64,000 bases of DNA from Diaminobutyricibacter sp. McL0608 (GTDB taxonomy: Bacteria; Actinomycetota; Actinomycetes; Actinomycetales; Microbacteriaceae): assembly GCF_039613825.1 (NCBI RefSeq), contig NZ_CP154826.1:3906001-3970000 (forward strand). The letters are read 5' to 3'. Positions within the stretch are counted from its first letter, which is position 1. Each line of letters begins with the position of its first letter. A program made the position numbers and the translations under genes. Shown here one piece after another: positions 16,494 through 24,820 of this stretch. The notes under the pieces are model-generated. The model saw only the letters and a program-made list of their open reading frames with translations, was not told where the DNA came from and did not search any database.

Positions 16494-16611
16494 AGGTCTC
16501 CCGATCCGGCTCGTGTGACTATGAGAATGTTAGTCGGCCCGGGTGTGAGACTGCTTTCTGTACCTCTCTTACTTGGCTGAAGATCATCCGTGCGTTGTAG
16601 GCAGGGGCGCG

Positions 16612-16657
16612 GCGGATGCGGCGCGAGAGGTGCTGCGGACGCGGCGCGAGAGGTGCG
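16612..16657 (+). repeat. Two-copy tandem 23-bp repeat
   Basis: Two adjacent 23-bp units (16612-16634, 16635-16657) sharing GCGCGAGAGGTGC and differing at two positions. They lie in the 293-bp gap between fhaA and tRNA-Leu, which holds no gene I can support. Confidence 0.6.
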
Positions 16658-16786
16658 AGAAGTGGCCTTCGGCCGCCGTTTGGGGCACTTCCGGCACCTT
16701 TCGCGGGCGTGGGATGGGTGGATGCGCGCCGCGAGGGGCGCCCGACTTCTGGTTGTGTGGCCGGACATGCTAATCTCTCTAAGTTC

Positions 16787-16870
16787 GCGCGAGTGGCGGA
16801 ATTGGCAGACGCGCTGGCTTCAGGTGCCAGTGCTCGAAAGGGCGTGGGGGTTCAAGTCCCCCCTCGCGCA
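16787..16870 (+). tRNA. tRNA-Leu (CAG anticodon)
   Basis: An 84-nt class II tRNA. The acceptor pairs GCGCGAG with CTCGCGC, followed by discriminator A. The anticodon stem CTGGC/GCCAG closes loop TTCAGGT, giving anticodon CAG. A long variable arm (TGCTCGAAAGGGCGT) and T loop TTCAAGT are present. No CCA is encoded. Confidence 0.96.
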
Positions 16871-16925
16871 CAGCGGCTGATTCATGAAATAGCGAGAGCG
16901 GCTTCATGAAATAGTCGAAGCGAAC

Positions 16926-16973
16926 GAAGAAGGGCCCGGGCCGACGTGATGTCGGACCGGGCCCTTCGTTTTC
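16926..16973 (+). terminator. Strong rho-independent terminator after tRNA-Leu
   Basis: A long GC-rich inverted repeat: GAAGGGCCCGG on the left and CCGGGCCCTTC on the right, with an inner CCGAC/GTCGG extension and a short GTGAT loop, followed by GTTTT. It begins about 56 bp after the tRNA end and probably terminates the tRNA-Leu transcript. Confidence 0.85.
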
Positions 16974-17322
16974 TCCCGGGTCGTTGTCGACCACTTCGAG
17001 CGGCGCTATCGGCTGACCGGTTCGACATTCCTGGGCGCGCGATCCCGAGTAGCCTCACTCGATCGATTGCGTCCCCACCTTGCGGTGTGTCACAAGCCTT
17101 CGACTGGTCTTGTTCGCTGCGAGGACAGACCTGGGCCGAGGATTTGGTCAAGTGAAACCGTTGATGTCTCGGCTTCGCTGGAAATTGTTTCCCGGTTTGG
17201 CGTAACGATCGATAGACCATCGCGTCTATGTACTGAGAAGTGTCTTTTGGCAGAGGACGGTGTTCTGGCGCCCCCAAATGAATGGGAATGATGCAATGAC
17301 GTTTTGGCTGAAGAACGTTTAG
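16974..17322. other. Intergenic region without a recognisable gene
   Basis: About 350 bp between the tRNA-Leu terminator and a small membrane ORF. Short ORFs exist in several frames but none has a ribosome site, a domain or convincing codon use. The base composition is visibly less GC-rich than the core to its left (for example around 17150-17300). This is the junction between the conserved core and the catabolic region. Confidence 0.5.
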
Positions 17323-17616
17323 ATGGTTGACGCGGAGATGCCTACGGTGCGCCGGTCGCCCGAATGGTGGCTGCTTGCGGCGGCTGTTGCTGTCGCCGTC
17401 GTCATGCAAGTGGCGCCGCTCGCGATACCGGCAGGAGTTGGCGTGATCGTCTTTGCGGCAGTTCTGCTCGGCGGCAAGCGCCCCCGCCGGGCGGGTCCTC
17501 TCACCGGAGCGATCGTCGTCCTCAGTGTCTCGTTGGTCGTCATCGCAGCGTTGGGTTTCGCGACCTCGATTGCGGCATCCACGAACGATCACGGTGTGAC
17601 TCTCATCAAGGGATGA
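17323..17616 (+). CDS. Small two- or three-helix membrane protein, unknown
   Basis: 97 aa. A short charged N-terminus (MVDAEMPTVRRSPEWW) leads into a hydrophobic block (~17-52) long enough for two helices, a basic turn (GGKRPRRAG), and a further helix (~61-83), ending in a polar tail. The positive loop between hydrophobic stretches fits a real membrane protein. No family is recognised and the ribosome-binding site is weak. It is isolated between tRNA-Leu and a LacI-type regulator on the other strand. Confidence 0.45.
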   Translation: MVDAEMPTVRRSPEWWLLAAAVAVAVVMQVAPLAIPAGVGVIVFAAVLLGGKRPRRAGPLTGAIVVLSVSLVVIAALGFATSIAASTNDHGVTLIKG

Positions 17617-17744
17617 TGCGCACTACCCAAAAGTATCAATCATCGAGGCCCGGACTGCCTCGTCGGAATGAACACCAGCACCGCGATGGCACGTTCGATC
17701 GCAATCGGACCCCACGACACGGCAGCGCTGTCGGCGCGAGCGCG

Positions 17745-18740
17745 TCACTCCTCGAGGCGCGTCACGGAAGCGCCCGGGATGAGGTGCGCGTCGAGGTATT
17801 CGATCTTCGGTGCGGGGCGCTCGTCCGGCGACTCGATGTGGTCGGCGATCAGGCGGGCGGCGTGCTCGGCGATCTTGCGGGTCGGCTGCACGATGACCGT
17901 CAGTTTCGGCACGAGTGCCTGGGCGAGCTCCCGGCTGTCGAACCCCACCACTGAGATGTCCCGGCCGATGCGCAGCCCGGAATCGTTCACGGCGGTCACG
18001 GCGCCGAGGGTGAGCTCATAGTTCGCGGTGAAGAGCCCGGTGGGCCGCGGCCACAGGGCGAGGAGTTCCTGAGCGGCACGATAGCCTGCTTCGATCGTCA
18101 GCGGCACGAAACGCTCCAGCGCCGGGTCCACCTGGACTCCGTCAGAGGCCAGCGCGCGCTCGAACCCCTCGGTCCGCAGGCGCATCGAAGAGATTATTGG
18201 TTCACCGCCGACGAATCCGATGCGACGGTGACCGTGATCGAGGAGGTGCCGGGCGCCGAGTGCTCCCGCCGCCGCATTGTCGAGAAAGACGCCGTCGGCG
18301 TGCACGTCGTCGATGTACCAGTCGACCATCACAACCGGCACGCGCGTGGCCGCGGCGCGCAGTGCGCGTACGTCGTGCGATGGGGTGACCGCAACGATCC
18401 CGTCCACCATGCGGTCCATCAGCAGGTTGACGGAATCGTCGCTCGGATCGGGGCTGGCTGCCACAATGACGCTGATCCCGCGCGGCCGGAGGGCTTCCTC
18501 GACGCCCGCCACGATCGTCAGGTGGAAGTCGTTGTCGAGTGCCGGCAGCAGCACTCCAACCGTCCGTGACCGTCGCGAACGCAACATCCGAGCGTGCTGA
18601 TTGGGTCGAAAGTCGAGCTCGCGCGCCGCCGACTCGATAGCTTCGCGATTGGCTTCCAGAACGTTTCGCCCGTTGTAGTACTTGGATATCGTGGCGAGCG
18701 AGAGTCCCGTGGCCCGCTGGATGTCCTTGTATGTTGTCAC
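17745..18740 (-). CDS. LacI-family transcriptional regulator
   Basis: 331 aa from a GTG at 18740; the first in-frame ATG (18815) would add 25 residues before the helix-turn-helix. The DNA-binding part is TYKDIQRATGLSLATISKYYNG, written here in two parts: YKDIQRATG and LSLATISKYYNG, followed by the hinge FRPNQHARMLRSRRS. The periplasmic-binding-like effector domain (~60-331) shows VGVLLPALDNDFH, FVGGEPI and VVGFDSRELAQ. The YYNG end differs from the usual SRVLNG and suggests a separate LacI subgroup. It probably represses a sugar-uptake operon; AACGTT sites at the ABC importer promoter (23450-23522) are candidate targets. Confidence 0.9.
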   Translation of the reverse strand: MTTYKDIQRATGLSLATISKYYNGRNVLEANREAIESAARELDFRPNQHARMLRSRRSRTVGVLLPALDNDFHLTIVAGVEEALRPRGISVIVAASPDPSDDSVNLLMDRMVDGIVAVTPSHDVRALRAAATRVPVVMVDWYIDDVHADGVFLDNAAAGALGARHLLDHGHRRIGFVGGEPIISSMRLRTEGFERALASDGVQVDPALERFVPLTIEAGYRAAQELLALWPRPTGLFTANYELTLGAVTAVNDSGLRIGRDISVVGFDSRELAQALVPKLTVIVQPTRKIAEHAARLIADHIESPDERPAPKIEYLDAHLIPGASVTRLEE

Positions 18741-18878
18741 AGCCCCGTCTTTCCTGATGTTGCCGCCGACTGCCGCCACGGCTGCCGATGATTGAGAGTC
18801 GCGTGCGCTCAGCATAATCCAGCGCCAACGCGGCGCGAATCGTTTCGCCGAGAGTCTCGATATCGATCCCGCTGCATC

Positions 18879-19016
18879 TCAACCGAATTGGACGGGCCGA
18901 ACGCCGTCGCCCAGACGACCGGCTTGTCGGAGCCATTCCACCGACTCCGCCACGGCCGCGAGCGACGAGTGGGCCGGCGCGTAGCCCAGCAGTCGGCGCC
19001 CCTTCTCAGTGGAACG
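18879..19016 (-). pseudogene. C-terminal remnant of an NAD-dependent sugar epimerase/dehydratase
   Basis: Reading the minus strand in the frame that passes through the SDR stop region, the product is RSTEKGRRLLGYAPAHSSL, then AAVAESVEWLRQAGRLG and a stop at 18879-18881. The pattern KGRRLLGYAPxHSSLxxVxESVxWL is typical of the extreme C-terminus of extended SDR epimerases. No upstream part of such a gene exists; the frame runs into the end of the SDR gene at 19006, which is in another frame. It appears to be a recombination scar where a newer SDR gene replaced an older epimerase. Confidence 0.6.
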
Positions 19017-19743
19017 CGGCAGCGCCGTTGATCGCGACTACTGTTCCCGATGCGAAGCCGCCTGCCTCCGACGCGAGGTACACCGTCGCCGCGGCGACGT
19101 CGGCGGGGGTGCCGGCTCGTCGAAGCGGGGTGGCGGCTATGGTCGCGCGCTGGTCGGCTTCCGGGGTGAAGCGCTCATGGAACGGTGTCTCGAGGATGAG
19201 CCCAGGGGCTACAGCGGAGACGGCGATCCCGCGCGGCCCCAGCTCCTTCGCGAGAGCGCGGGTGAGGCCCTCGACGCCGGCCTTGGCCGCGGCGTACGCG
19301 CCCGCTCCCTGGCCGCCGCCGTTGTGGGCCGCGAGCGAGGAGATGTTCACGATGCGGCCGCCCTCGGCCATCAGGGGTAGGGCCGCGCGCACGACGTAGA
19401 AGACGCTCGAGAGATTGAGTTCGATGACGTGCTGCCAGTGCGCGTCATCGGCCGCGTCCATCGGGCGGCGTGCGAGGAGGCCGCCGGCATTGTTGACCAG
19501 CACGTCGATCCTGCCCCCGAGAGCCTCGCCGATCCGCGCAACGGTCTTCGTCACCTCGGCGCTGTCGGTGACATCCATCCGCTCGGCGATGACCCGGTCG
19601 CCCACGTGCTCGGGCACAGGCGAGGCATTCGTCGTTATCGCCACGCGGTCGCCCGCGCTCAGGAACGCCTCGGCGATGCCGAGCCCTATGCCGGTCGCGC
19701 CGCCGGTGATCAGGACGGTTCGTACGGGCGAGGGTGCGGTCAT
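19006..19743 (-). CDS. Short-chain dehydrogenase/reductase
   Basis: A 245-aa classical SDR. NAD(P)-binding motif TGGATGIG (13-20), NNAG at 84-87, and catalytic residues Ser136 (NISS), Tyr150 and Lys154 (YAAAK). The start ATG at 19743 has GGAGATCT upstream; the longer frame to 19857 overlaps the neighbouring gene's promoter. The substrate is unknown, but its placement with a second SDR, a LacI gene and the divergent fucoside operon suggests oxidation of a sugar or sugar acid, for example in a non-phosphorylating L-fucose route. The C-terminal end overlaps an epimerase remnant in another frame. Confidence 0.88.
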   Translation of the reverse strand: MTAPSPVRTVLITGGATGIGLGIAEAFLSAGDRVAITTNASPVPEHVGDRVIAERMDVTDSAEVTKTVARIGEALGGRIDVLVNNAGGLLARRPMDAADDAHWQHVIELNLSSVFYVVRAALPLMAEGGRIVNISSLAAHNGGGQGAGAYAAAKAGVEGLTRALAKELGPRGIAVSAVAPGLILETPFHERFTPEADQRATIAATPLRRAGTPADVAAATVYLASEAGGFASGTVVAINGAAAFH

Positions 19744-19784
19744 GGAGATCTCCGTCTCGGTCGGAACAGGGGACGTATTTTCGC

Positions 19785-20507
19785 TCAGCGCGCGGTGGGT
19801 AGCATGACGACCTCGCTGACGGTCGCGCGAGCGGGCATTCGGATGACGGCGAGACACATGTCGGCGACGTCCTCGGGGCGCAGTGCTCCCGCCAGCTCCT
19901 CGGGCGTGGGCGCCGTCGGGCGGTGGCGGACGAAGCCGGTGTCGATGAGGCCCGGTGAGATCGTCGTGACCCGCACGGCGTCACCGCTGGCCTCGAGCGC
20001 GGTGGCACGCGCGAGCGCGGCCAGACCCGCTTTGCTGGCCTGGTAGGCGGCCCCCGACATATCGGGGACGAGAGCGGCGACGGAGGAGATGTGGATGAGC
20101 AGGCCGCCACCGTCGGAACGGAAGCACGCAAGTGCCGCCCGGGTGAGGAAGAAGGCCGCGGTGAGGTTGCTGTCCAGCACCGAGCGCCAGCCTGCTTCGT
20201 CGAGCTCGTCGAGGCGACGCGCTTTGAGATTGACGCCGACGGCGTTCACGACGACGTCGATGCCGCCTGCGTCGCGTCGCAGCGTCGCGACGGCGTCGTC
20301 GACCTGCCCCGCCGAGGTCGCATCGGCGACCGCGACGTGCGCGATCCCCCCGAGCTCGGCCACCTCCGCTCCCACGGCATCGAGGCTGTCCCGATCGCGT
20401 CCGAGCAGCAGGACGGTCGCGCCTTCTGACGCCGCAGCCAGGGCGAGAGCGCGGCCGACCCCACCCGTGGCGCCTGCGATGAGCACTCTGGCTCCGGATG
20501 GTGTCAT
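19785..20507 (-). CDS. Short-chain dehydrogenase/reductase
   Basis: 240 aa. Cofactor motif GATGGVGRA (12-20), NAVG at 88-91, catalytic Ser142 (HISS), Tyr155 and Lys159 (YQASK). The ATG start overlaps the stop of the LacI gene by 4 bp, so the two are cotranscribed and coupled. It may work with the adjacent SDR in oxidising a sugar lactone or ketodeoxy acid; no direct evidence of substrate is present. The motif after the fingerprint (GRDRDSLD) with an Arg after strand 2 is compatible with NADP use, though this is only suggestive. Confidence 0.88.
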   Translation of the reverse strand: MTPSGARVLIAGATGGVGRALALAAASEGATVLLLGRDRDSLDAVGAEVAELGGIAHVAVADATSAGQVDDAVATLRRDAGGIDVVVNAVGVNLKARRLDELDEAGWRSVLDSNLTAAFFLTRAALACFRSDGGGLLIHISSVAALVPDMSGAAYQASKAGLAALARATALEASGDAVRVTTISPGLIDTGFVRHRPTAPTPEELAGALRPEDVADMCLAVIRMPARATVSEVVMLPTAR

Positions 20508-21538
20508 CCGATTCTCCGCTCGGTCGAGGCCCGCACCACGAGGGTCGGGGGAAACACGAGCGAGGTTCTCGGCTCGCCGGCGCCGGCCCCGTTCGCCGTT
20601 AGACGGACGACCGCCTCGGCCATCTCGCGCAGTGGCTGCTGGACTGTGGTCAGGGCGGGCGAGATGAGGCTCCCGACCGGGATGTCGTCGAAGCCGACCA
20701 CAGCGAACTCGGCGACATCGCGGCCCGCATCCCGGATGGCGGCGGATGCGCTCAGAGCGAGCATGTCGTTGACGGCGACCAGAGCGGTGGGCTGGTCGTC
20801 GAGCGCCAGCAGGGCGTGTACCGCCTTGCGGGCAAGCGGGCCACTGTCCGCATCGCCGAGGTCGGACGAGCGGGGGACGAGTGCGTCGTCGAGAGGGATG
20901 CCGTTCTCAGCGAGTGCCCGGCAGTAGCCGGCGAAGCGCCGCTGCCGGCTGATCGTGCGCATCGCCCCCGACACGAACGCGATGCGCCGGTGACCTCGCA
21001 CGATGAGGTGCTGCGTGGCCATCCACGCGCCCGCTTCGTTGTCGATGCTGACGTTCAGCAGTTCTGGCGGGTCTGTTTCCTGGTGCTCGCGGTCGAACGC
21101 GATGATCTGAACGCCGGCATCCATGGCGGGGCGCAGGTGCTCGAGCGACGGGAGCGAGGTGGAGAGCACGATGTGCTCGATGCCGTCGGCCCAGAGCTGC
21201 TCGACGTAGGCGCGCTCGCGCTCAGGATCGCGCTCGCTGTTGCAGAGGTAGATCTGCCGGCCGAGAGCATGGAACGCCGCCTCGAGGTGGGCCGCCCACG
21301 ATCCCCAGAACGGGTTGGCCACGGAGGGGACGATGAGCCCCAGCGTAGGGTTCGGCGCGCCGCGCAATTGCTGGGCCACCCGGCTCGGCCGGTAGGAGAG
21401 CGACTCCATGGCCTCGAGCACGCGTCGGCGGGTCTCCGGCTGCATGAGGTGTTCGCGTGCGTTGAGCAGGTTCGAAACGGTGGAGGGCGAGACTCCGGCG
21501 GCCTGAGCCACATCCCTGATGGTCGCGATCGCTCTCAC
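20504..21538 (-). CDS. LacI-family transcriptional regulator
   Basis: 344 aa from a GTG at 21538; AGGAGG lies very close upstream, so the exact start is uncertain. The helix-turn-helix is canonical: TIRDVAQAAGVSPSTVSNLLN, given in parts as IRDVAQAAGVS and PSTVSNLLN, followed by YRPSRVAQQLRG hinge. The effector domain has LGLIVPSVANPFW, IAFDREH, FVSGAM and VVGFDDIPVGSL. It is divergently transcribed from the barrel/Gfo-Idh/ABC operon at 21638. The 100-bp gap carries two exact direct repeats that are likely its operators. It should repress that operon until a sugar effector binds. Confidence 0.92.
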   Translation of the reverse strand: MRAIATIRDVAQAAGVSPSTVSNLLNAREHLMQPETRRRVLEAMESLSYRPSRVAQQLRGAPNPTLGLIVPSVANPFWGSWAAHLEAAFHALGRQIYLCNSERDPERERAYVEQLWADGIEHIVLSTSLPSLEHLRPAMDAGVQIIAFDREHQETDPPELLNVSIDNEAGAWMATQHLIVRGHRRIAFVSGAMRTISRQRRFAGYCRALAENGIPLDDALVPRSSDLGDADSGPLARKAVHALLALDDQPTALVAVNDMLALSASAAIRDAGRDVAEFAVVGFDDIPVGSLISPALTTVQQPLREMAEAVVRLTANGAGAGEPRTSLVFPPTLVVRASTERRIG

Positions 21539-21568
21539 CCCTCCTCTGGTTGACGCAGTTCGAACTGA

Positions 21569-21603
21569 CTGTATCGTTGCACGAGTTACTGTATCGTTGC
21601 ACA
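21569..21603. promoter_or_regulatory. Direct-repeat operator in divergent lacI promoter region
   Basis: Two exact copies of ACTGTATCGTTGCAC (21569-21583 and 21589-21603), start to start 20 bp apart, i.e. about two helical turns on one face of the helix. They lie between the LacI gene (start 21538) and the operon starting at 21638, so a bound LacI dimer could control both. Confidence 0.65.
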
Positions 21604-21637
21604 AAATTTCCCCGACGTCCTGAACGAGGAGTCCGCC

Positions 21638-22471
21638 ATGCCACACATAGTTCCCCCGACGACGTGGAGTGTCTTCACGAAACCGTGGCGAGATCCACGC
21701 ATCGGCGCTCTCGGTGAGCTGGTGGCGGTCATGGGTTTCGACGCCGTCGAACTCCCGGTGCGGCCGGGCTACCAGGTGACGCCGGACAACGTGGCGACGG
21801 CTCTGCCGGCCGCCGCGCGCGAACTCGCACGAGCCGGGATCGCGGTCACCAGCATCGCCTCGGGGACGGATGAGGCGACGTTCGCGGCCTGTGCGGACGC
21901 GGGTGTGCCGTTCATCCGGATCATGGTGCCCATCGGGTCAGGCGGCTACTCCGCAACCGGGGCGGAGATCCGCCGGACGCTCGCCGGCCTGTCCGACAGG
22001 GCCGAACGCCGTGGAGTCCGAGTCGCGATCCAGCCGCACTACGACGACTACATCGCCGACTCCTCGGAGCTCTTCGCGCTCCTCCAGGACGTCGATCCCC
22101 GATTCGTCGCGGCGATCTGGGACGCGGCGCACGATGGCCTCGCGCGTAAGCGGCCTGAGCACGGCCTCGAACTGCTGTGGCCGTGGCTCGGGATGGTCAA
22201 CCTCAAGAGCGCGTACTACGAGCGAGTCGACGATCCGGCGTCCTCGCAGGGGGATCCTGTCTGGGAACCGGTCTTCACCGACGCCCGCAGCGGTATGGCG
22301 GAATGGGGCCGCGCGATCGGCTACCTCGAAGAGCGTGAGTTCGGCGGCCCGATCTGCCTCACAGCGGAGTACACCGACGAGAGCGACCTGGTGGCGAAGG
22401 TGACGCGGGATCTCGAATACGCACGAAATCTGCGAGCCGCGGCTCAGGGCCTCGCGGGAGCGGTCCGATGA
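21638..22471 (+). CDS. Sugar phosphate isomerase/epimerase-like TIM-barrel protein
   Basis: A 277-aa protein of the xylose-isomerase-like TIM-barrel superfamily (AP endonuclease 2 family). Recognisable segments are VMGFDAVELPVR (strand 2 with Glu), PFIRIMVPIG, VRVAIQPHYDD (Gln-His pair in place of Glu-His), VAAIWDAAHDGL (Asp ligand), MVNLKSAY and CLTAEYTD (Glu). The metal ligands Asp and Glu seem kept, while the first Glu-x-His is Gln-x-His. AGGAGT precedes the ATG. It overlaps the Gfo/Idh gene by 4 bp. Such pairs often act on 3-keto or inosose-like sugars; the substrate is undetermined. Confidence 0.8.
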   Translation: MPHIVPPTTWSVFTKPWRDPRIGALGELVAVMGFDAVELPVRPGYQVTPDNVATALPAAARELARAGIAVTSIASGTDEATFAACADAGVPFIRIMVPIGSGGYSATGAEIRRTLAGLSDRAERRGVRVAIQPHYDDYIADSSELFALLQDVDPRFVAAIWDAAHDGLARKRPEHGLELLWPWLGMVNLKSAYYERVDDPASSQGDPVWEPVFTDARSGMAEWGRAIGYLEEREFGGPICLTAEYTDESDLVAKVTRDLEYARNLRAAAQGLAGAVR

Positions 22472-23478
22472 GTGCTGCAGAGCGCGGGCCGGTGCGCGTC
22501 GCCGTCATCGGCGCCGGGCAGATGGCGAACCTCGTCCACTACCCGTCGTTGACCTCGCTACCGGATGTGGAGATCGTCGGCATCTGCGACCTCTCGCCGG
22601 AGCGCCTCCGGGCGACCGGCGAGCGATGGGGGGTCACCGCGCTGTTCAGCGACTGGTCGGCGATGCTCGACGAAACGCGTGCGGACGCCGTCTACGTCAT
22701 CGGGCCACCCGAACTCATGTTCGGCATCTGGTGTGGGTGCCTCGTGCGCGGGCTGGATCTCTTCGTCGAGAAGCCGCTCGGCCTCACCGTCCATCAGGCG
22801 CGCACGCTCGCTCGCCTCGCCGACGAGAATGGCTGCGTCACGCAGGTCGGCTTTCAGCGACGTTCGTCCCCCCTGCTGGAGCGGATGGTCGGCCGGGTAC
22901 GCGAGCGCGGCCAGGTGGTGCACGCGGTGTGCCGGTTCTACAAGAACGATCCGACCCCGATGGTGTCGGCGCGTGACCGGATGATGGACGACGGCGTCCA
23001 TGTGATCGACACTCTCCGGCACCTCTGCGGCGGTGAGGTCATCGCCGTGTCGGATGTGACGCGCCGCGTGATCGTCGACGACATCAACTTCATCACGGCG
23101 ACGCTCGAGTTCGACACGGGCGCCGTCGGGGTGATGATCACGAACTGGACGAGCGGACGGAGGGTGTTCGGTGTGGAAGTCCACGGGCCGGGGATCATGG
23201 CGGAAGGCGACCTCGAGGTCGGCGGCACTGTCTGGGAAGCCGATGGGCGGGTGGAGCTGGATGCCGCCGAAGTGGCGGGATCACCGGACCTCCACGTGCG
23301 TGGAGGCTTCCGCGCCAAGAGCGCCGAATTCATCGAGGCGGTGCGTACGCGTCGTCTCCCGTCGTCGCATTTCGGCGATGCGCTGAAAACGATGACCGTC
23401 GCCGAGACCATCCTCGCGCACGACCTGCTGAAGGAGACGGACCGAACGAAACGTTTAGCGTTCGGCGGAAACTCTTGA
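22468..23478 (+). CDS. Gfo/Idh/MocA-family oxidoreductase
   Basis: 336 aa. The Rossmann domain (~1-125) begins VAVIGAGQMANLVHY, and the family EKPLGL motif supplies the catalytic lysine. The C-terminal alpha/beta domain contains DDGVHVIDTLRHLCGG with the conserved Asp/His dyad. It should oxidise or reduce a hydroxyl of a sugar or glycoside with NAD(P). ATGA coupling to the upstream barrel protein suggests sequential reactions on one substrate. The AACGTT operator upstream of the ABC genes begins inside its last codons. Confidence 0.88.
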   Translation: MSAAERGPVRVAVIGAGQMANLVHYPSLTSLPDVEIVGICDLSPERLRATGERWGVTALFSDWSAMLDETRADAVYVIGPPELMFGIWCGCLVRGLDLFVEKPLGLTVHQARTLARLADENGCVTQVGFQRRSSPLLERMVGRVRERGQVVHAVCRFYKNDPTPMVSARDRMMDDGVHVIDTLRHLCGGEVIAVSDVTRRVIVDDINFITATLEFDTGAVGVMITNWTSGRRVFGVEVHGPGIMAEGDLEVGGTVWEADGRVELDAAEVAGSPDLHVRGGFRAKSAEFIEAVRTRRLPSSHFGDALKTMTVAETILAHDLLKETDRTKRLAFGGNS

Positions 23479-23522
23479 CTTCGCACCCCAACTATTCCTA
23501 GCATTCATGAAGTCGTAACGTT
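23450..23522 (+). promoter_or_regulatory. ABC-operon promoter flanked by two AACGTT operators
   Basis: TTGACT (23475-23480), an 18-bp spacer and TAGCAT (23499-23504) form a good sigma-70-like promoter. The palindromic core AACGTT occurs at 23450-23455 in GAAACGTTTA and at 23517-23522 in GTAACGTTTC, on either side of the promoter and 67 bp apart. That is the geometry of a LacI-type looping or double-operator repressor site. Confidence 0.6.
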
Positions 23523-23548
23523 TCGCTCTATTACTCAAGGAGGAGTTC

Positions 23549-24820
23549 ATGAAGTCACGGTCGAAAAACACGAGGAGACGGGGACGCGTTGGCGTCTCGG
23601 TTGTGGTCGCGGGGGTGCTCGCCCTCGGTCTCGCTGCATGTTCAGGAGGCGGTGGTGGAACCTCGGGCCTCGACGGCAGCACGCTCAAGATGTACACGTG
23701 GATCGGCGGCAAGGCCGACAAGCAGCAGTGGAGCGACTACATCGCCGGAGGAAAGCATGCCGACCCGAAGATGGCGGTGAGCTTCTCCGGGCCGCCGATC
23801 GGCGACTACTACACCAAGCTCCCCACCGTGATGACGGGCAGCAGCGCGCCGTGCCTGGTGACGTTCCAGAACGGCCGGGTGAACCAATACGTGCAGGGGT
23901 TGGAGCCGCTGGACGACCTGGCGAAGAAGAACAAGCTCGACCTCTCGGCTTACAGCTCGGCGATGCTCGAGCAGCTCAGCGTCGGCGGCAAGCTCTACTC
24001 CATCCCGTTCAACGCCGGGCCCACCGTGATCCTCTACAACAAGAAGATGTTCAAGGACGCCGGCGTGGCCGACCCCACCAATAACTGGACGACCGACGAC
24101 TTCATCGCGGCAGCGAAGGCGACCACGAAGAACGGCAAGTACGGCTTCGCGATCCCCCAGGCGTCGAACCCCATCAGCACCCTCATGGCGGCCGATGGCC
24201 ACCCCTGGGCGGACAAGAACGGTGCGAAGCTCGACGACCCGAACTTCCACGATGCGCTGCAGCTGCTCGTCGACCTCTCCAACAAGTACAAGGTCGCGAA
24301 GCCGCTCGAGGCGGCCGCGGGCGGCACTTTCCCCGACATTGACGCGTTCAGCACAGGCCAGGCGGCCATGGAGATGCAGGGGCTGTGGGATCTGCAGCAC
24401 GAGCAGCAGACTCTCGGCAAGGACAATGTCGGCATCGCCGTCATTCCGAGCAAGAGCGGCGCCTCCAAGGGGTTCATCGGCGGATCGGGCTTCGGCATCA
24501 CGAAGACCTGCGGCGACAAGCAGAAGGCATTCCAGGCCATCGAGGCGATGACGAGCAAGAGCGCACTCGAGTTCGTCACCAAATCGCAGGCCTCCGTGCC
24601 GGCGCGGCTCGACGCGCTCGACGCCTGGTCCACCAACGTCGGATCGCCGGAGTTCGCCGCGGTCATCAAGCAGATGACCGGTGACGCGACGCCCTCGCCC
24701 GTACCGTCGAACCAGGCGCAACTCGACACGCTCCTGACGCAGTACGAAGTGAACGCCTTCTCCGGTAAGAGCACGGTGGCCGAGGTGCTGCAGCAGGTGA
24801 AGGCCGGCCTCGGGCAATGA
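23549..24820 (+). CDS. Carbohydrate ABC transporter substrate-binding lipoprotein
   Basis: 423 aa. A lipoprotein signal (MKSRSKNTRRRGR, hydrophobic core, LGLAAC) puts the lipidated Cys at 31. The rest is a family-1 solute-binding protein: LKMYTWIGGKADKQQW, SIPFNAGPTVILYNKKMF and MEMQGLWDL are typical of the CUT1 sugar binders. A strong AAGGAGGAG precedes the ATG. It delivers an oligosaccharide or glycoside to the permeases encoded next, with ATGA overlap. No ATPase gene is present in the window; CUT1 systems often share a MsiK-like ATPase elsewhere. Confidence 0.93.
   Translation: MKSRSKNTRRRGRVGVSVVVAGVLALGLAACSGGGGGTSGLDGSTLKMYTWIGGKADKQQWSDYIAGGKHADPKMAVSFSGPPIGDYYTKLPTVMTGSSAPCLVTFQNGRVNQYVQGLEPLDDLAKKNKLDLSAYSSAMLEQLSVGGKLYSIPFNAGPTVILYNKKMFKDAGVADPTNNWTTDDFIAAAKATTKNGKYGFAIPQASNPISTLMAADGHPWADKNGAKLDDPNFHDALQLLVDLSNKYKVAKPLEAAAGGTFPDIDAFSTGQAAMEMQGLWDLQHEQQTLGKDNVGIAVIPSKSGASKGFIGGSGFGITKTCGDKQKAFQAIEAMTSKSALEFVTKSQASVPARLDALDAWSTNVGSPEFAAVIKQMTGDATPSPVPSNQAQLDTLLTQYEVNAFSGKSTVAEVLQQVKAGLGQ

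Noticed and set aside
16590-16909. ORFs running across tRNA-Leu
   Set aside because: They read through the tRNA gene, lack domains and ribosome sites, and include the tandem 23-bp repeat.
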